From the NCBI RefSeq assembly GCF_024539815.1, contig NZ_JAHHIU010000039.1:149918-213917 (forward strand): DNA of 64,000 nucleotides, read 5' to 3'. A program made the translations under genes and the position numbers. The notes below the pieces were generated by a model. That model saw only the letters and a list, made by a program, of their open reading frames with translations. It was not told where the DNA came from and made no database searches. Of the stretch, positions 1 to 10,493 are shown one piece after another. Each line of letters begins with the position of its first letter. Position 1 is the stretch's first letter. The stretch is from Streptomyces hayashii (lineage in GTDB: Bacteria; Actinomycetota; Actinomycetes; Streptomycetales; Streptomycetaceae).

Positions 1-1014
1 GACGACGCCGGTTGGCGGCTTCGGTCCTCCAACGTCCTGCGCCTGTTGGGAACCCCGACGAGTATCGAGGAAGAACTCTCCGTCCAGGAGAGCAACGCCG
101 TCACGACCCTGTCCGCTACCCACGGCCGACGCCCACTGCCGCCCAAGGCCAGGATCAGCCCGCTGACGGAAGCCCAGATCGCCGACCTCACCACCCGACG
201 CAACGGGGTACGGATCGTTCTGGGAACCCCCGCACTGGGCCTGGACGACGTCCACGGTGCCCTCAACAGCCAGCAGCAACGCATCGCGGGCCGAATTGCA
301 CCCCTCATCGCGCCCACGACCCCCGCGGGCTACAAGAAACAGCTGCAGACAGGTGCTCCAGGACGCCAGCACCGCATCATCCTCAGCGACATGCGCCCTT
401 TCGGTCGCGAAGCCCTCCGCCTGGCACTGGACCAGGCCATCACCCTCCAACCCCAAGAAGGCGTCACCCGCTGCGTCGTTGCCCTGGTCGACTCCTCGAA
501 TACGGACCACATGCGGGAGCTGAACGGCGCCGACGAAGAGAGCATGGTCTTCCTGAAACTGGCCACCGCAGATGGTCTACGCAGCTGGACATCGGAGCAG
601 GACGCGATGGCACCGTACTCCGACACAGCCGTGCGGGACGCACTCCTGAAGGCCACCGGAGGGTGGCCCACCCTTCTCAACCACGTCCTTCAGATGGCCA
701 ATCGCGGTCAGACCCCCTCCAAAACACTCGCTCAGCTCCAGGCGGACCTCGAAAACGCAGTGGGGATGTCGCTCATGGACGACTCAGGCCTCGCCTCAGC
801 CATCGAACTGCATCCCCTGCTCCAGCAGATCGTCGAATTCGATACCCCGCTGCCCGTGGAAGACCTCAGCGAGCTGCTTCAGCCCGAACACCCCGACGCT
901 GCACATCTGCTGGCGTGCCTGCACCGTATGAACATCCTTGTGGACACCGGCCAGCAAGAACTCGTTGTCGAGCCCGTCTTGGCTGCCACCTGGCGGCGGC
1001 AGGCTCTCCAATAG
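1..1014 (+). CDS. C-terminal part of a STAND/AAA-like ATPase (5' end outside window)
   Basis: The frame is open to the first base of the window with no stop, so this is the 3' part of a longer gene. A TTG at 46 could serve as a start but probably lies inside the gene. No P-loop is visible in the part seen. The segment RLRSSNVLRLLG just before TTG 46 and the TGGWPTLLNHVL stretch (about residue 207 counted from TTG 46) resemble the lid and sensor-like regions of STAND/AAA ATPases. The remainder is a helical C-terminal region. Its role cannot be fixed from this fragment. The neighbourhood of nuclease and helicase genes makes a defence or DNA-related role possible, which is inference only. Confidence 0.55.
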   Translation, partial: DDAGWRLRSSNVLRLLGTPTSIEEELSVQESNAVTTLSATHGRRPLPPKARISPLTEAQIADLTTRRNGVRIVLGTPALGLDDVHGALNSQQQRIAGRIAPLIAPTTPAGYKKQLQTGAPGRQHRIILSDMRPFGREALRLALDQAITLQPQEGVTRCVVALVDSSNTDHMRELNGADEESMVFLKLATADGLRSWTSEQDAMAPYSDTAVRDALLKATGGWPTLLNHVLQMANRGQTPSKTLAQLQADLENAVGMSLMDDSGLASAIELHPLLQQIVEFDTPLPVEDLSELLQPEHPDAAHLLACLHRMNILVDTGQQELVVEPVLAATWRRQALQ

Positions 1015-1050
1015 CCGGAACCGGAGCTCTCGAGGAGGGCCAGCCATGTG

Positions 1051-1262
1051 CCGGACGCCGGTCCGGCATCGTGGCAGGTTCATGGCCGCCGTGCGGAGCC
1101 CACCGCGGCCGTAGTCGACGCGCAGAGCGTGAAGACCTCGGCAAACGTAGCCGAGATCAGTCAGGGCATCGACGCCGACAAGAAGATCAAAGGGCGCAAG
1201 CGGCACCTGATCACGGACACGCTCGATCTGGTGCTGGCCATCCTCGTCACCGCGGCAGCGTG
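1051..1262 (+). pseudogene. IS5-family transposase remnant
   Basis: About 70 codons match the start of the DDE domain of IS5-group transposases. The segment VVDAQSVKTSANV carries the first catalytic Asp and is followed by GIDADKKIKGRKRHLITD and a hydrophobic strand. The frame stops at 1261 before the second and third catalytic acids, and the N-terminal helix-turn-helix part is missing. No terminal inverted repeats were found around it. It is a dead fragment of an insertion sequence lying between the truncated ATPase gene and the OLD nuclease gene, consistent with past rearrangement here. Confidence 0.75.
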
Positions 1263-1513
1263 AACCTTGATCAGATGCTCTCTAAGGGGCATGAGCAACG
1301 ACAGTCGTTAGCCTTTTGCGGCAGAAAAACGATTATGCGCTCCGGTCGCCGGTGATGAAGGGCGCACGGTGGCAATTGGCTTGAACCGTCTGACTGTTGC
1401 CGTCTGTGCCTTTAGGATGACGGTCTGTTTCGGATGCTCATCTGTCCCACCCGTACCGGTATCACTCGCACGTCACACCCTCCCCGGAGAGGGAGATTCG
1501 GAGCAGCTCGACC

Positions 1514-3337
1514 GTGTACCTCACTCGTTTCTCCGCGTGCGGCTTCCGTTCTCTGGCTCGGGTGGAGGATATCCTCGTCAGCAGCCCGACGATCTTGGCC
1601 GGCCGCAATGACGGTGGCAAGAGTGCCGTACTGACAGCGTTGGCCTACCTCCTGGGGCGCCATCGTTTGACGGACGAGGACCGTACCTATCGGCAGGCGG
1701 AAGCCTCGCCAGGAAGCCGTTGTTCCGAGACATGGGCGGAGGGCGTCTTCACGCTTGACGCCAGCGAGCAGGCCGCCACCGCCCTGTCGCAGACCGTGAG
1801 GATCCGCCGCATCGCCGAAGAAGGCCAGACGGCCCGGTGGGAGTACTACGGTTCCCGCCCCGTCGACAGCCGACTGCACGACGTGGCCCGGCTGCTGAAG
1901 GGCGAACTGGCCGAGCTGGTGGCCGAGTTCTCACTCAACCCTGCCGGGCCCCTGAAGGATGACCTGCTGCAAGCCGTCACCGCTTACGCAGCCACAGCAC
2001 CTCAGGCGGAACAATGGCAGGCCCTTCCCAAGGAGCTCCAGGAGCGGCTGCCCCGGCTGCTGCAGTTCGGAGGCAAGGACGAGCGCCCGGACGACGCGGT
2101 ACGCACCGCTTTGAGCAGCTGCTACGAGACCTACCTGTAGGATGACACGCTGCAGGGGCGGGTGAGGGAGATCGAAGCGGAGATCACCCAGCGCCTGGAG
2201 AAAGAAGCCGACTCCCTGTGCCAGCACATCCGCCGACACTGCCGCGAGTTCGTCGGCGTGCAGGTCAAGCCGGAGGTGTCCTTCAAGGGGGGCTTCAAAC
2301 GCGCTCCGCTGGAGGTCTCCAAGGCCGACGGCGAACCGGTCGACCTCACCCGCTCAGGTCAGGGAAGCAACCGCCGAATCGCGCTGGCCGTGTGGGAATG
2401 GACCAGCGACCTCCTCCAGCACAGCGAACTTGCTGCTGCGGGGGAGGGGGACGAGCCGGAGCCGACGCAGACCATCGTCGTCTACGACGAGCCCGACACC
2501 CACCTCGACTACCGCCACCAGCGCACCGTCATGGACATCATTCGCAAGCAGTGCGCCCTGCCCCATGTCAGCGTGGTGGTCGCCACTCACTCCATGAACC
2601 TCATCGACGGCGTCGACATCGCCGACGTCGTCCACCTCCGTCTCAGCGAGCAGGGCCGCACCGTCGTCGAGCGTCTGGCGGACGAATCCCACGACGGCGT
2701 CGACTTCCACCTCGGGCAGATCGCCGCCGCAGTGGGGCTGCGCAACTCCGTCCTGCTGCACGAGCGCTGCTTCCTCGCCGTGGAAGGACCCACCGAACAG
2801 CAGTGCCTGCCCCTGTTGTTCCGCCTCTCCCAGGGCCTGTCCTTGCAGGCTGCCGGCGTCGCCCTGTGGGCGTGCGGCAACAACGAAGGAGCCCTTCACC
2901 TGGCCGGCTACCTCGTCAAGAACCGCCGCACCGTCATGCTGATGGTCGACGCCGACAGCCGCACCAACAAGCACTTCAGGACCGAACGGCTCATCCGGAC
3001 CGGACTCGACCTCGCCATGCAGGTCAAATATGTCGGCGAGCCCGAAGGCTTTAACGAACTCGAGGAACTCTTCACTGACCCCCAGTGGGCCGCAGCCGCC
3101 ACCACGCACTGGTCGCGCCCTGAAGGCAGGCAATGGACCCCCGAGGACTTCACCGCGCACCGGGGCGGGAAGTTCAGCAGCCGTGTTCTGGCCATGATCA
3201 AAGAGGGGGCCGAGCGGACTAGCCCCGACGGTAAGGACGACATGCTCTACAAGCTGGTGGCCACCCTTACCAGGGCCGAGGACGTCCCCTCGCAGCTGAG
3301 GGACGCCTTCAGGGACATTCAGGCGCTGGCTTCCTGA
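1514..3337 (+). pseudogene. OLD-family ATPase/TOPRIM endonuclease interrupted by one in-frame TAG
   Basis: One continuous frame encodes about 606 residues, broken only by TAG at 2138-2140 (codon 209). The 21 bases after it are open and lead straight into the second half. The N-terminal half has an ABC-type P-loop (GRNDGGKS, residues 30-37). The second half has a Walker B-like VVYDEPDTHLD, an ATHSMN H-loop region, and a TOPRIM nuclease domain with VEGPTEQQ (about residue 423) and MVDADS (about 477). This layout fits class 1 OLD nucleases, ATP-driven DNA endonucleases often found in phage defence. No GajB-like UvrD helicase is adjacent. The stop may be a nonsense mutation (CAG to TAG fits the context), a sequencing error, or read through. 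The GTG start at 1514 follows a CGGAG about 10 bases upstream. Confidence 0.8.
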
Positions 3338-3545
3338 CGGATCGGTTGGCCCGGCGCTGCAGCATGCGCTCCTTGCGCTGCTGCAGCGCCGGGGCCACCC
3401 ACGCATGCCAGCCCACCTCCGCCACATACTGCTGGCCGTGACCTCGTGCCTGGATCCCGCACCAGCGGCACCCGTCCGGCGCCGCCACAATCCACTGCTT
3501 GCAGAACGCGATAACGACATCACATCCTCCTTCCCCCCACCGCAC
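3309..3545 (-). CDS. Small Cys-containing hypothetical protein
   Basis: This is a reverse-strand gene of roughly 78 codons. Its core, CKQWIVAAPDGCRWCGIQ, has three Cys in a CxxC-like arrangement, followed by GWHAWVAPALQQRKERMLQRR. I recall this pattern from short proteins common in Streptomyces accessory regions, where the Cys residues may bind a metal. The start is uncertain. GTG at 3545 has a GGGGG stretch about 7 bases upstream, and an ATG exists at 3626. Its 3' end overlaps the tail of the OLD gene by 29 bases, convergently. Function unknown. Confidence 0.55.
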   Translation of the reverse strand: MRWGEGGCDVVIAFCKQWIVAAPDGCRWCGIQARGHGQQYVAEVGWHAWVAPALQQRKERMLQRRANRSVRKPAPECP

Positions 3546-3712
3546 ATCTTGCCCCCTACCAGTGACAATCACCCGGCGGCGGCACCCCACCCACCAGCCG
3601 GGGCAAACCGCTGAAACTCCACGCACTGCGGCGCGTCACGGCTTCCGCAGCGACGCCCGTTTATCAGGAAAACCGCCCGTAACCGCTCTCCCTCTGGTTA
3701 CTGTCTGTGCTC

Positions 3713-4912
3713 ATGCGGTTTCTGCACACTTCGGACTGGCATCTGGGCCGCCGGTTCCACACAGAAGACCTGATCCCCGCCCAGGAAGCCTTCCTCGACC
3801 ACCTGGTCGACACCGCCCGAACCGAGGACGTCGACGCGGTCCTCGTGGCAGGTGACATCTACGACCGGGCCATCCCCAGCCTGGACGCCGTACGCCTGTT
3901 CAACCGCGCCCTGCACCAGCTCGCCGACCTCAACGTGCCGATCATCATGATCAGCGGAAACCACGACTCCGCGCACCGCCTCGGCGTCGGATCCGGGCTC
4001 CTCGCCCGTGCGGGCATCCACTTGAGGACGGATCCCGGTACCTGCGACGTCCCGGTCGTCCTCGAAGACGCCGACGGCCCTGTGGCCGTGTACGGCATTC
4101 CCTACCTCGAGCCGTCGATGGTCCGCGACCGCCTGGAAGCCGAAGCCGTCTCCCATCACGCCGTGCTGACCGCAGCCCTGGACCGCATCCACGCCGACCT
4201 CACCAACAACCAGTCGGCAGGCACCCGGTCCGTGGTCCTCGCGCACGCCTTCGTCACTCCTGGCACCGGGCTGCCTGAGGAACGCGATGAGAGCGAGGAG
4301 GCCGAAAGTGAACGCGAAATCGCCGTGGGCGGTGTCGCCCACGTGGGCGCCGACGTTTTCCACGGGATCGACTACGTCGCCCTGGGCCACCTCCACGGCC
4401 CCCAGCGCGTCACCGACCGCATCCACTACAGCGGCTCACCACTGGCCTACTCCTTCTCCGAAGCCCGCCACACCAAGTCGACCACCCTGGTCGACCTCGC
4501 CCCGGGCGCCGGTCCCGTCCTCATCCACCGGCCCTGCCCCGTGCCGCTGCGCCTGGATCGCGTGACCGGCTTCATGGAAGATCTCCTTACCAACCTCGCC
4601 CACGAGCCGCTGAAGGACGCCTGGCTCGAGGTCACCCTCACTGACACCGCCCTGCCCTTCGAGGCCATGGCCCGCCTGCGCCGCCGCTTCCCTCACACCG
4701 CCAGCCTCAAGCACAGGCCCGCCCTCATCCCCGTCCAGGCCACCAACACCCCCACCTACAGCCAGCGCCTCCGCGGTCGCGGCGACCTCGACATCGCCGG
4801 CGACTTCATCAATAGCATGCGCGGCACCGACCCCACCCCCGACGAACACGACCTGCTCGTTCAGGCCGTAGAAGCCTCCCGCCTGAACGAACAGCAGAAG
4901 GAAACCGTCTGA
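3713..4912 (+). CDS. sbcD: SbcD-type Mre11 nuclease subunit
   Basis: This is the metallophosphoesterase subunit of the SbcCD complex, which cleaves hairpins and DNA ends in partnership with the SbcC ATPase. About 399 residues is a normal length. The phosphoesterase motifs appear in order: TSDWHLGR at the N-terminus, AGDIYDR, SGNHDS, a single conserved His in the VLAHAF segment, and LGHLHGPQ. The C-terminal part matches the capping region. The start is placed at ATG 3713 because family members begin MRFLHTSDWHLGR; GTG 3707 is the alternative. The sbcC gene begins one base after the stop, so the two genes are translationally linked. Confidence 0.93.
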   Translation: MRFLHTSDWHLGRRFHTEDLIPAQEAFLDHLVDTARTEDVDAVLVAGDIYDRAIPSLDAVRLFNRALHQLADLNVPIIMISGNHDSAHRLGVGSGLLARAGIHLRTDPGTCDVPVVLEDADGPVAVYGIPYLEPSMVRDRLEAEAVSHHAVLTAALDRIHADLTNNQSAGTRSVVLAHAFVTPGTGLPEERDESEEAESEREIAVGGVAHVGADVFHGIDYVALGHLHGPQRVTDRIHYSGSPLAYSFSEARHTKSTTLVDLAPGAGPVLIHRPCPVPLRLDRVTGFMEDLLTNLAHEPLKDAWLEVTLTDTALPFEAMARLRRRFPHTASLKHRPALIPVQATNTPTYSQRLRGRGDLDIAGDFINSMRGTDPTPDEHDLLVQAVEASRLNEQQKETV

Positions 4913-4913
4913 C

Positions 4914-7900
4914 ATGCGCCTGCACATCCTGCGGCTCCAGGCATTCGGACCCTTCGCCGGTACCCACACCATCGACTTCAACGCCCTGTCTGCCGACGGC
5001 CTATTCCTCCTGCACGGCGACACTGGAGCCGGCAAGAGCACCATCTTCGCCGCCATCTGCTTCGCCCTCTACGGCAAACCACCCGGCGACCGCGACCTGC
5101 TACTGCGCAGCCATCACGCTTCCGCCGGCCTCCTGACCGAGGTCACCCTTGAGGTCACCCTCGCAGGGCGCCGCCTGCGCATCGACCGGATCCCCGCCCA
5201 GATGCGCCCCAAACGATCCGGTGAGGGCGAGACCTCACAGAAGGCAGAAACCCGCCTCAGCGAATGGGCTGTCGACACCGACGGCCAAGGCCAGTGGGAG
5301 CCATCCAGTAAATCCCACCAGGAGGCCGCCCTCGAGATCACCGGCCTGCTGGGCATGAGCCGGGACCAGTTCTGCCAGGTCGTCCTGCTGCCGCAGAACG
5401 AATTCACCAAGTTCCTCCACGCCGACGCCCACGGCAGACGAGAACTCCTCGGCAAACTCTTCCGCACCGGCCGCTTCTCCTTCATCGAGCGCTGGCTCAA
5501 CGACCACAGCCGCACCACGGAGAAGAACCGTGACGCCGCCCGCGACGACATACTGCGCCTGGCCGAACGCATCCACCAGGTCGCCGGAACCGACCTGACT
5601 ACCCAGTACACGGCGCCCGCCCTCGACGACCCACACACCCTCACCGAGCCCGCCCGCGCCTGGGCCCAGGATCTCCTCCGCGTCAGCCACACCGACCACG
5701 ACAAGACACTTCAGGCAGCCGCAGTGGCCAAGGAGAACCTGACCGCACAGCAGGTCCTCGAAGCCGCGGCCCGCGAACTCCACCAGCAGCAAGCCACCTA
5801 CACCAGCGCCCGACAGCAACTCGACCTGCTGCAGCAACAGACACCGCACCAGGACACACTCATTCAGCGCCGCGACCAGGCCCGCCGCGCCCAACAGGCA
5901 GCACCGCTGCTGCACGCTGTGGACACCGCTGCAGACGACCACACCCGTGCCCAGAAATCCGAACGCACCGCCCGCGAGCACCTGCCACCTGAACACAAGG
6001 ACCTGGACGCCGGCCAGCTGGAAACCACCGAGCAGCGCTTTCGCGCCGAAGCTGCCGTCCTGACGGCCCTCATCCCCGAAGAAGACACCGTCCGCCGGCT
6101 GACCACCGAGCTGGAACGCACCGACGCCGAACGGCAGGATTTCACCACCCAGCAACGCACCGCCCAGGACTGGCTCGAAGCCGAGCCCGCCCGGCGCCGC
6201 ACCCTCGAAGCCCGGCGAGAAGCCGCCCGCCAGGCCGAAGAGGAAAGCCGCCACCACCAGACCGCCCTGGACAACCTCAAGACCCGCCTCGAAGCTGCCA
6301 AACGCCGCGACACCCACCTCGCCAAGATCGTCAAAGCCGGACAGCAGCTGGCCGATGCAGAGACAGCCACCGCCAAGACCGGCGACACCTACCTCACCAT
6401 CCGCCGCCGGCGCACCGACGGCATGGCCGCCGAACTCGCCGCCACCCTCACCGACAACACCCCCTGCCCGGTCTGCGGATCCTGTACCCACCCGGCGCCC
6501 GCCGCTCCCCAAGACGGGCAACCCACACGCCAGGACGAACAGGACGCAGAAGCTCTCCATGAGCAGGCTAAAGCCACGCAGGAAGCCGCAACAGCCGCAC
6601 TGCACAGGCTCCGCGAACAGGCCGCCACCGCCACCGGGGAAGCCGGCGACACCCCACTGACCGACCTCCAAACCCAGCACACCACGCTCACCACGGAGCT
6701 GACCGACACCCTCGACCGCGCTGCCGACCAAGGAGCCGTCCAGGAAGAACTCCTCACCCTCGACGGCGAGCACACAGCCCAGACCCAGCAGCACAGCACC
6801 GCCACGGCCGGCCTGTCCGCCCGCAACGCCCACTACGACACCCTCACCCAGCAACTCACCGACCTGACCGCCAAGCTCACCGCAGCCCGCGGCACCCATC
6901 CCACCGTCGCCGCCCACGCCGACGACCTCACCCACACTGCCGACCGCCTCAAAGACACCGCAGAGGCCTCCCGCAGCCTCGCCGCCGCCGTCCAGACCCT
7001 CACACACCGCACCGACCAGGCCACCCAGGCCGCCAAGAACCAGGGCTTCGACACCCTGGCACTCGCCCAGCAGGCCCTGCTCAAAGACGAAGAACTGCGC
7101 GCCATCGAAGAAGAGATCACCCAGTGGCGCGAGGACTGTGCCGCACACACCGCAGTCCTGGACAACCCGGCACTACAGCAGGCTGCTGCGCAGCCTTCCG
7201 CCGACCTCGACACCGCCACAGCTGCACGGGCCGCCGCAGATGACCAGCATGCCGAGGCAGCCGCCGTCGCCAGCGCCGCCCACACCCGCAGCCAGGCCCT
7301 CACCACCCTGACCGCCGACCTCGACGCCGCCGTCCAGCGCCTGCAACCGCTCGAGCAGGCCCACCTCACCGCCCGACACCTGGCCGAACTCGTCACCGGC
7401 AACTCACCCAGCGCCCGGGTGCGCATGCAACTGGAGGCCTACGTCCTGGCCGCCCGCCTCGAAGAAGTCGTCGCCGCCGCCAACACCCGCCTGCACATCA
7501 TGTCCGAAGGCCGCTACACCCTCTCCCACTCCGACCACCAAGCAGCCCGCGGCGCCCGCTCCGGCCTCGGGCTGGAGATCACCGACTCCTGGACCGGCCG
7601 CCCCCGCAAAACCGACACCCTCTCCGGCGGCGAATCGTTCTTCGCCTCCCTGTCCCTCGCCCTCGGCCTGGCCGACGTAGTCACCCACGAAGCCGGCGGC
7701 AACCCCCTGGACACCCTCTTCATCGACGAAGGCTTCGGCACCCTCGACGAAGACACCCTCCACAAGGTCCTCGACGTCTTGGACTCCCTGCGCGCCCACG
7801 ACCGCACCGTCGGTGTCATCAGCCACGTCCCCGAACTACGCCGCCGCATCACCCACCGCCTGCACGTGCGTAAAAGCCCCACCGGCTCCACCCTCGCCCA

Positions 7901-7922
7901 CCTCGCCGAGGCAGCCGAATAG
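4914..7922 (+). CDS. sbcC: SbcC-type Rad50 ATPase subunit
   Basis: This is the SMC-like ATPase partner of SbcD, about 1002 residues, as expected for actinobacterial SbcC. It has an N-terminal P-loop (HGDTGAGKST, about residues 34-43), then long Ala/Gln/Glu-rich coiled coils. A CPVCG zinc hook lies at about residue 518, mid-protein. The C-terminal half carries the LSGGESFFASL signature (about residue 902) and the Walker B FIDEGFGTLDE (about 938). All parts needed for ATPase activity and hook dimerisation are present. The next gene, a helicase, follows 76 bases later and may be cotranscribed. Confidence 0.94.
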   Translation: MRLHILRLQAFGPFAGTHTIDFNALSADGLFLLHGDTGAGKSTIFAAICFALYGKPPGDRDLLLRSHHASAGLLTEVTLEVTLAGRRLRIDRIPAQMRPKRSGEGETSQKAETRLSEWAVDTDGQGQWEPSSKSHQEAALEITGLLGMSRDQFCQVVLLPQNEFTKFLHADAHGRRELLGKLFRTGRFSFIERWLNDHSRTTEKNRDAARDDILRLAERIHQVAGTDLTTQYTAPALDDPHTLTEPARAWAQDLLRVSHTDHDKTLQAAAVAKENLTAQQVLEAAARELHQQQATYTSARQQLDLLQQQTPHQDTLIQRRDQARRAQQAAPLLHAVDTAADDHTRAQKSERTAREHLPPEHKDLDAGQLETTEQRFRAEAAVLTALIPEEDTVRRLTTELERTDAERQDFTTQQRTAQDWLEAEPARRRTLEARREAARQAEEESRHHQTALDNLKTRLEAAKRRDTHLAKIVKAGQQLADAETATAKTGDTYLTIRRRRTDGMAAELAATLTDNTPCPVCGSCTHPAPAAPQDGQPTRQDEQDAEALHEQAKATQEAATAALHRLREQAATATGEAGDTPLTDLQTQHTTLTTELTDTLDRAADQGAVQEELLTLDGEHTAQTQQHSTATAGLSARNAHYDTLTQQLTDLTAKLTAARGTHPTVAAHADDLTHTADRLKDTAEASRSLAAAVQTLTHRTDQATQAAKNQGFDTLALAQQALLKDEELRAIEEEITQWREDCAAHTAVLDNPALQQAAAQPSADLDTATAARAAADDQHAEAAAVASAAHTRSQALTTLTADLDAAVQRLQPLEQAHLTARHLAELVTGNSPSARVRMQLEAYVLAARLEEVVAAANTRLHIMSEGRYTLSHSDHQAARGARSGLGLEITDSWTGRPRKTDTLSGGESFFASLSLALGLADVVTHEAGGNPLDTLFIDEGFGTLDEDTLHKVLDVLDSLRAHDRTVGVISHVPELRRRITHRLHVRKSPTGSTLAHLAEAAE

Positions 7923-7998
7923 CCTGCACGCTGACAGGGCGTGGCACCTTGCCCCGCCTCTCAACGTCCGACCGACCCTCACGGAGCAGCACACCTTC

Positions 7999-10251
7999 AT
8001 GGCTTCCGAAATCGAGCTGCGGTCCCACCAGAAGGAAGCCGTCACCGCGGCCACCACAACGCTGCGCACACACCCGCGAGCCAGCGTGGTGGCCGCCTGC
8101 GGCACAGGTAAAACACTCATCGCCGCTCGCACCGCGGCCCGGCTGGCCGTCCGCGGCCGCGTGCTCGTGCTGCTGCCGACGCTGGATCTGCTGTCCCAGA
8201 CGATCCGCTCCTGGCGTGCGGCAGGGCGCAAAGGACCGGCACTAGCGGTGTGTTCGGCCCGGCAAGCTCTCGACCACGAACCGCTCAGCGCCGATATCCT
8301 GATGACTACCGCGCCCAGCGACCTGGCTGCGCTCGCCAGTCCAACCGGCGCAGGTCCAGTCACGACCTACGCCACCTACGCCTCCCTGCCCGCGGTGGTC
8401 GCCGCCCACCGCGACCACCGCTTGCCCCCCTGGGATCTTGTGGTCGTCGACGAGGCCCACCGCACCGCCGGCCGCCTCGGCAAAGCCTGGGCCGCCGTCC
8501 ACCATGACGACGAGGTCCCCGCCGCCCGCCGCCTCTACCTGACCGCCACCCCCCGCATCTGGGACGCCGACGACATCCCCGCCACCGGCGAGGCGGACGC
8601 GGTCGCCTCCATGGACGACGAAACCCTCTTCGGTCCCGTCGCCTACCGGCTCACCCTCTCCGACGCCATCGACCTCGGACTCCTCGCCGACTACCAGATC
8701 CTCGTCCCCGTCGTCACCGACGAAGACCTCCGCGACTGGCTCGCCACCGGACCGGGGGCGGGCGTGGACGGACTTCGCCTCGCCGGCCGCCAGGTCGCCG
8801 CCCTGCGCGCCATCCACGACCACCGGCTACGCCGCGTCCTCACCTTTCACCACCGCGTCGCCGACGCCCGCGCCTTCGCCACCACCCTGCACGACACGGC
8901 CGCCACCCTCCCTGCCGAACTTCGCCCCAAGGACCTGTGGGCGGACTGGATCAGCGGCCACCACGCCCCCCAGGTCCGCCGCCGCCTCCTGCTCGAATTC
9001 GCCTCCCACACCCGACCCGACACCCCCGCCGTCCTGTCCAACGCCCGCGTCCTTGGGGAAGGTATCGACGTCCCTGCCATCGACGCCGTCGTCTTCACCG
9101 ACCCCAAGAACAGCCCCGTCGACACCGTCCAGGCCGTCGGCCGCGCCCTGCGCCAACAACCGGGCGCAGGCAAGAAGGCCACGCTCGTAGTTCCCGTCTA
9201 CCTCACCCCCGGCGAAGACCCCGACGACCTCCTCGGCGCCGACGCTTACACCCCTCTGTGGCGCACCATCCAGGCCCTGCGCGCCCACGACAGCCGTCTC
9301 GAGGCCCGCCTGGCCGATCCCCGCACCCAACGCCCCACCATGCCCGCGGAAGACCCCGAAGCCTGGCTCCGCTTCGACCGACCTACCCAATCGGAAGAAG
9401 TCGCCCTTGCCCTCTCCCTGCGCGTCCTGGCCCCCAAGAGCGCCGAATGGCGCCGCGGCCTGGCAGCTGCCCGCCGCTACCACCGCACCCACCGCCACCT
9501 CGACGTCCCCCAGACCTACGAAGACACCACCGGCTACACCCTTGGCCGCTGGCTCACCTGGCAACGCCACCTCCACACCATTGGCGCTCTCGATCCCGCA
9601 CGTGGCCAGGCGCTCGAACGCCTCGGCATCATCTGGGACCCACGCCAGCAGGCGTTCGAGCGGGGCCTCGCCCACGCCACCGCCTACGCCGCCCGCCACG
9701 GCCACCTTGCCGCCCCTGTCGACGAGACCCACGACGGCTTCCCCCTCGGGCGCTGGCTGTCCACACAACGCACCCGTGCCCACGCCCTCACCCCGCCGCG
9801 CACTGCCGCCCTCACTGCTCTCGACCCATGGTGGAACCCGCCCTGGCCCATCACCTGGCAGCGCGCCTACCACGCCGCCCGCCTCGGACTCGGGCAGACC
9901 GAGCACGTTGCACGAGCGGAGGAGTGGCTCGACACCCAGTACACCCAGGCTGGCCGTCTTCACCCCGGACAGCACCAGCTCCTCAAAGAACTGGGCAGAG
10001 ACCTGCCGGACACCACAGCCCCCTCGCCGCAAGACACTCAGATGCCGGCACGCGAGCGGGCCTTCCAGCGCGGACTGGCCGCCGCACGCGCCTTCCAGGA
10101 GAGGGAGGGGCATCTCGACGTCCCGCAACGGCACATCGAGAACCTCGGCGACGAGCCCGTGAGCCTGGGACAGTGGCTGGCCAACCTGCGCAGGCGCCGC
10201 TCGCGCCTCAGCCCGCAGCGCCAGGCGATGCTGACCGAACTCGGCCTGTGA
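7999..10251 (+). CDS. SF2 DEAH helicase with C-terminal helicase-associated repeats
   Basis: This is a predicted nucleic-acid helicase or translocase of about 750 residues. Motif Q is represented by ELRSHQKEAV, motif I by CGTGKT (residues 34-39), motif II by VVVDEAH (about 148-154), motif III-like by LTATPR, and the C-terminal RecA lobe contains the QAVGRALRQ motif VI. After residue about 475 come helicase-associated repeats of about 65 residues, each built around FxRGLxxAxxYxxxHGHLxVP followed by GRWLxxQR. Three are clear and one is degenerate. ATG 7999 is chosen because the longer frame extends back into sbcC and has no family match there. It follows sbcDC directly. Helicase-associated proteins are frequent in actinobacterial accessory regions and their role is largely unknown. 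Confidence 0.85.
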   Translation: MASEIELRSHQKEAVTAATTTLRTHPRASVVAACGTGKTLIAARTAARLAVRGRVLVLLPTLDLLSQTIRSWRAAGRKGPALAVCSARQALDHEPLSADILMTTAPSDLAALASPTGAGPVTTYATYASLPAVVAAHRDHRLPPWDLVVVDEAHRTAGRLGKAWAAVHHDDEVPAARRLYLTATPRIWDADDIPATGEADAVASMDDETLFGPVAYRLTLSDAIDLGLLADYQILVPVVTDEDLRDWLATGPGAGVDGLRLAGRQVAALRAIHDHRLRRVLTFHHRVADARAFATTLHDTAATLPAELRPKDLWADWISGHHAPQVRRRLLLEFASHTRPDTPAVLSNARVLGEGIDVPAIDAVVFTDPKNSPVDTVQAVGRALRQQPGAGKKATLVVPVYLTPGEDPDDLLGADAYTPLWRTIQALRAHDSRLEARLADPRTQRPTMPAEDPEAWLRFDRPTQSEEVALALSLRVLAPKSAEWRRGLAAARRYHRTHRHLDVPQTYEDTTGYTLGRWLTWQRHLHTIGALDPARGQALERLGIIWDPRQQAFERGLAHATAYAARHGHLAAPVDETHDGFPLGRWLSTQRTRAHALTPPRTAALTALDPWWNPPWPITWQRAYHAARLGLGQTEHVARAEEWLDTQYTQAGRLHPGQHQLLKELGRDLPDTTAPSPQDTQMPARERAFQRGLAAARAFQEREGHLDVPQRHIENLGDEPVSLGQWLANLRRRRSRLSPQRQAMLTELGL

Positions 10252-10493
10252 CGCCGAGCACCCCGGCATCCCGGTTGCTTCCGCACACGGGAACCGGCTG
10301 TTCCCAGGCGGAGCCGAGACGGTCGGCAGCATGCCGCGCCGCGCAGCAACCGCCTTGAGCAACAGCGTCGCAGGGGCGGCTTCTTGCCCGACGGCCCACA
10401 TGGCGGCGCTGCCAGCTGGTGCGAGCTCCAGCTCCCAGAAGATGCTGTGCCGCGCAGCGCCTTCGGTAGCCCATGCCTTACTGTCCACCTGTG

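Noticed and set aside
1514..3337. OLD nuclease as part of a Gabija system
   Set aside because: No GajB-like UvrD helicase is adjacent, and the following genes are sbcDC and a DEAH helicase.
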